Part shown: positions 32,491 to 33,257 of the stretch, piece after piece
Layout: each line of letters begins with the position of its first letter
How positions within the stretch are numbered: the stretch's first letter is position 1
Assembly (NCBI GenBank): GCA_946499275.1
Contig: CAMMRL010000030.1
Coordinates: 1 to 33,257, forward strand
DNA length: 33,257 bases
Direction: 5' to 3'
Source of the DNA: an uncultured Clostridia bacterium
Lineage (GTDB): Bacteria > Bacillota > Clostridia > Oscillospirales > Acutalibacteraceae
Made by a program: the position numbers and the translations under genes
Notes under the pieces: model-generated
What the model saw: the letters and a program-made list of their open reading frames with translations, nothing else
Databases searched by the model: none
What the model was told of the DNA's origin: nothing

Positions 32491-32525
32491 AAAAGATCCT
32501 AGAAATCTACTTTCTAGGATCTTTT
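32491..32525 (-). terminator. Terminator of the 5S-tRNA cluster
   Basis: A perfect 15-bp stem (32491-32505 with 32511-32525) closes on a 5-nt loop. On the - strand it runs into a T-tract (the A-run at 32489-32494). It begins two bases after the last 5S gene. Confidence 0.88.
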
Positions 32526-32527
32526 AT

Positions 32528-32643
32528 GTTGGCATCTGCTTATCTTCCCAGGCCGCTTCCAGCCAAGTATTGTCAGCGCAAGTGAGCTTAACTACCGTGT
32601 TCGGGATGGGAACGGGTGTACCCTCACCGCCATCGACACCAAC
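32528..32643 (-). rRNA. rrf: 5S ribosomal RNA, distal copy
   Basis: The - strand carries the universal 5S core CCCGTTCCCATCCCGAACAC. The ends pair as helix I (GUUGGUGUC with GAUGCCAAC), giving 116 nt. It differs from the proximal copy by a compensated U-A pair in helix I and by one internal base (CGGTAGT against CGGCAGT). Confidence 0.93.
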
Positions 32644-32672
32644 TATACAGGATGTTATAATCCATCCTGATT

Positions 32673-32748
32673 TGGCTCCCCCTGTTGGGCTCGAACCAAC
32701 GACCCTGCGGTTAACAGCCGCATGCTCTACCGACTGAGCTAAGGAGGA
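32673..32748 (-). tRNA. tRNA-Asn (GTT)
   Basis: A 76-nt tRNA with encoded CCA. The acceptor stem is UCCUCCU with AGGGGGA, the D-arm is AGCTCAGTCGGTAGAGC, the anticodon loop is CTGTTAA with GTT, and the T-arm is TGGTTCGAGCCCA. It lies between the two 5S copies. Confidence 0.95.
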
Positions 32749-32756
32749 ATATTTGT

Positions 32757-32872
32757 GTCGGCATCTGCTTATCTTCCCAGGCCGCTTCCAGCCAAGTATT
32801 GTCAGCGCAAGTGAGCTTAACTGCCGTGTTCGGGATGGGAACGGGTGTACCCTCACCGCCATCGACACCGAC
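32757..32872 (-). rRNA. rrf: 5S ribosomal RNA, proximal copy
   Basis: 116 nt, with the same core as the distal copy. Helix I is GUCGGUGUC with GAUGCCGAC, so a C-G pair replaces the U-A pair of the other copy. It is 8 nt ahead of tRNA-Asn in transcription order. Confidence 0.93.
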
Positions 32873-32891
32873 TATATGCAAAACCCAGAGG

Positions 32892-32908
32892 AAAAACCTC
32901 CAGAGGTT
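32892..32908 (-). terminator. Weak terminator-like hairpin between tRNA-Glu and 5S
   Basis: On the - strand AACCT-CTGG-AGGTT is followed by TTT. The stem is only 5 bp, so it may be a processing or attenuation element in the 80-nt spacer rather than a full stop. Confidence 0.3.
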
Positions 32909-32952
32909 TTGTGATGGAAATCCGTAGAAAAATTCCACGGATGCCTTTGGTA

Positions 32953-33028
32953 TGGTGACCCGTACGAGATTCGAACTCGTGTTGCCGGCGTGAGAGGCCG
33001 GAGTCTTAGGCCACTTGACCAACGGGCC
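32953..33028 (-). tRNA. tRNA-Glu (CTC)
   Basis: A 76-nt tRNA with encoded CCA. The acceptor stem is GGCCCGU with ACGGGUC, the anticodon stem is CCGGC/GCCGG and the loop is CTCTCAC, giving CTC. The T-arm reads CGAGTTCGAATCTCG. Confidence 0.94.
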
Positions 33029-33031
33029 ATA

Positions 33032-33107
33032 TGGTGCACCATCAGGGACTCGAACCCGGGACACCCTGATTAAGAGTCAGGTGCTCTACCAACTGAGCTA
33101 ATGGTGC
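33032..33107 (-). tRNA. tRNA-Lys (CTT)
   Basis: A 76-nt tRNA with encoded CCA. The acceptor stem is GCACCAU with AUGGUGC, the anticodon loop is CTCTTAA with CTT, and the T-arm reads CGGGTTCGAGTCCCT-like. It is the first gene of the cluster, 3 nt ahead of tRNA-Glu. Confidence 0.95.
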
Positions 33108-33133
33108 ATGTAACTCCCAAAAAATACAACATT

Positions 33134-33162
33134 ATTGTAGCAAATCTATTTTCTTTTGTCAA
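33134..33162 (-). promoter_or_regulatory. Strong promoter of the tRNA-5S cluster
   Basis: On the - strand TTGACA (33162-33157) and TACAAT (33139-33134) are separated by 17 bp, a near-consensus sigma-A promoter. The first tRNA starts about 27 bp beyond the -10 box. It shows that the cluster has its own promoter rather than depending on an upstream 23S gene. Confidence 0.88.
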
Positions 33163-33257
33163 CTATCCTTAACAAAAAAACAGCATCTTCTAGGAGAAAG
33201 GCTATACCCTGAGAACTGAATAAAGAAGGAGAAAGAAGGGACCCGTGGCGGTAAAAC
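33163..33257. other. Right-edge spacer, possible rRNA leader
   Basis: No gene is visible. The + strand CTGAGAACTGAATAAAGAAG resembles the GAAAACTGAATA-type sequence common in the leader and spacer of Firmicutes rRNA operons, so a rightward 16S or 23S gene may begin just beyond the window. Confidence 0.3.

Larger units (their letters stand above)
31987..32527. other. Non-coding region upstream of protein C and downstream of the 5S cluster
   Basis: The part from 31987 to 32140 holds the promoter and bipartite element of the UroD-like gene. From 32140 to 32490 I find no gene with a ribosome site. It holds a terminator-like hairpin (32348-32389) and a short stretch resembling the D-arm of a leucine tRNA. 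It may contain decayed sequence. Confidence 0.5.

Noticed and set aside
1-33257. CRISPR arrays, insertion sequences, prophage or attachment sites
   Set aside because: No regularly spaced direct repeats, transposase or integrase genes, or flanking duplications were seen. The tRNA genes at the right have no partial copy elsewhere in the window.

Overview
The window looks like a stretch of clostridial Firmicutes chromosome, probably a gut Oscillospirales/Ruminococcaceae-type bacterium. The reasons are strong AGGAGG ribosome sites, sigma-A type promoters, GC-rich coding sequence, a YtrA-type GntR regulator, FIVAR-containing surface proteins, and a large sugar-uptake locus run by an AraC regulator. 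The lineage is an inference from style. No ribosomal protein or 16S gene is present to fix it.

Left edge (1-4036, + strand): two terminator hairpins end an upstream gene outside the window. A clean sigma-A promoter with a 27-bp dyad on its downstream side then drives a three-gene unit: a YtrA-family GntR repressor, an ABC ATPase and a large ABC permease. A 15-bp hairpin closes it.

Centre (4078-29186, - strand): fifteen genes all read leftwards with overlapping or very short junctions, apart from one 309-bp gap (6400-6708). In transcription order: a lipoprotein with a glycosidase-like barrel; a lipoprotein sugar-binding protein; a 1016-aa surface protein with three copies of a 194-aa module; a 981-aa non-lipoprotein binding protein with two carbohydrate-binding-like modules; two permeases; an NHL-propeller/Yip1 membrane protein; a DUF5696 protein; two more permeases; a GH36 alpha-galactosidase; a DUF4091 protein; a Gfo/Idh/MocA-like protein; and two UroD/MtaA-superfamily proteins. 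I read this as capture, import and breakdown of an alpha-galactoside-containing or otherwise decorated glycan. No importer ATPase is encoded, so a shared MsiK-type ATPase elsewhere is implied.

Control region (29187-32140): an AraC/XylS-type regulator reads rightwards between the start of the large operon and a third UroD-like gene (30742-31986, - strand). The two leftward promoters share a bipartite element. Both contain TGTAACCTATT exactly and TGAAANNTGNAACA, with identical 38-bp spacing and nearly the same distance to an extended -10 box. A related GTTACA sequence sits against the regulator's own -35 box. This is the most informative regulatory signal here and defines a likely local regulon.

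Right edge (32491-33257, - strand): a strong promoter drives tRNA-Lys(CTT), tRNA-Glu(CTC), 5S rRNA, tRNA-Asn(GTT) and a second 5S rRNA, ending at a 15-bp terminator. The two 5S copies differ by a compensated base pair in helix I. No 16S or 23S gene lies in this cluster.

Best candidates for undescribed biology are the three UroD-like proteins placed within a glycan locus, the CBM-fused binding protein, the triple-module surface protein and the NHL-Yip1/DUF5696 pair.
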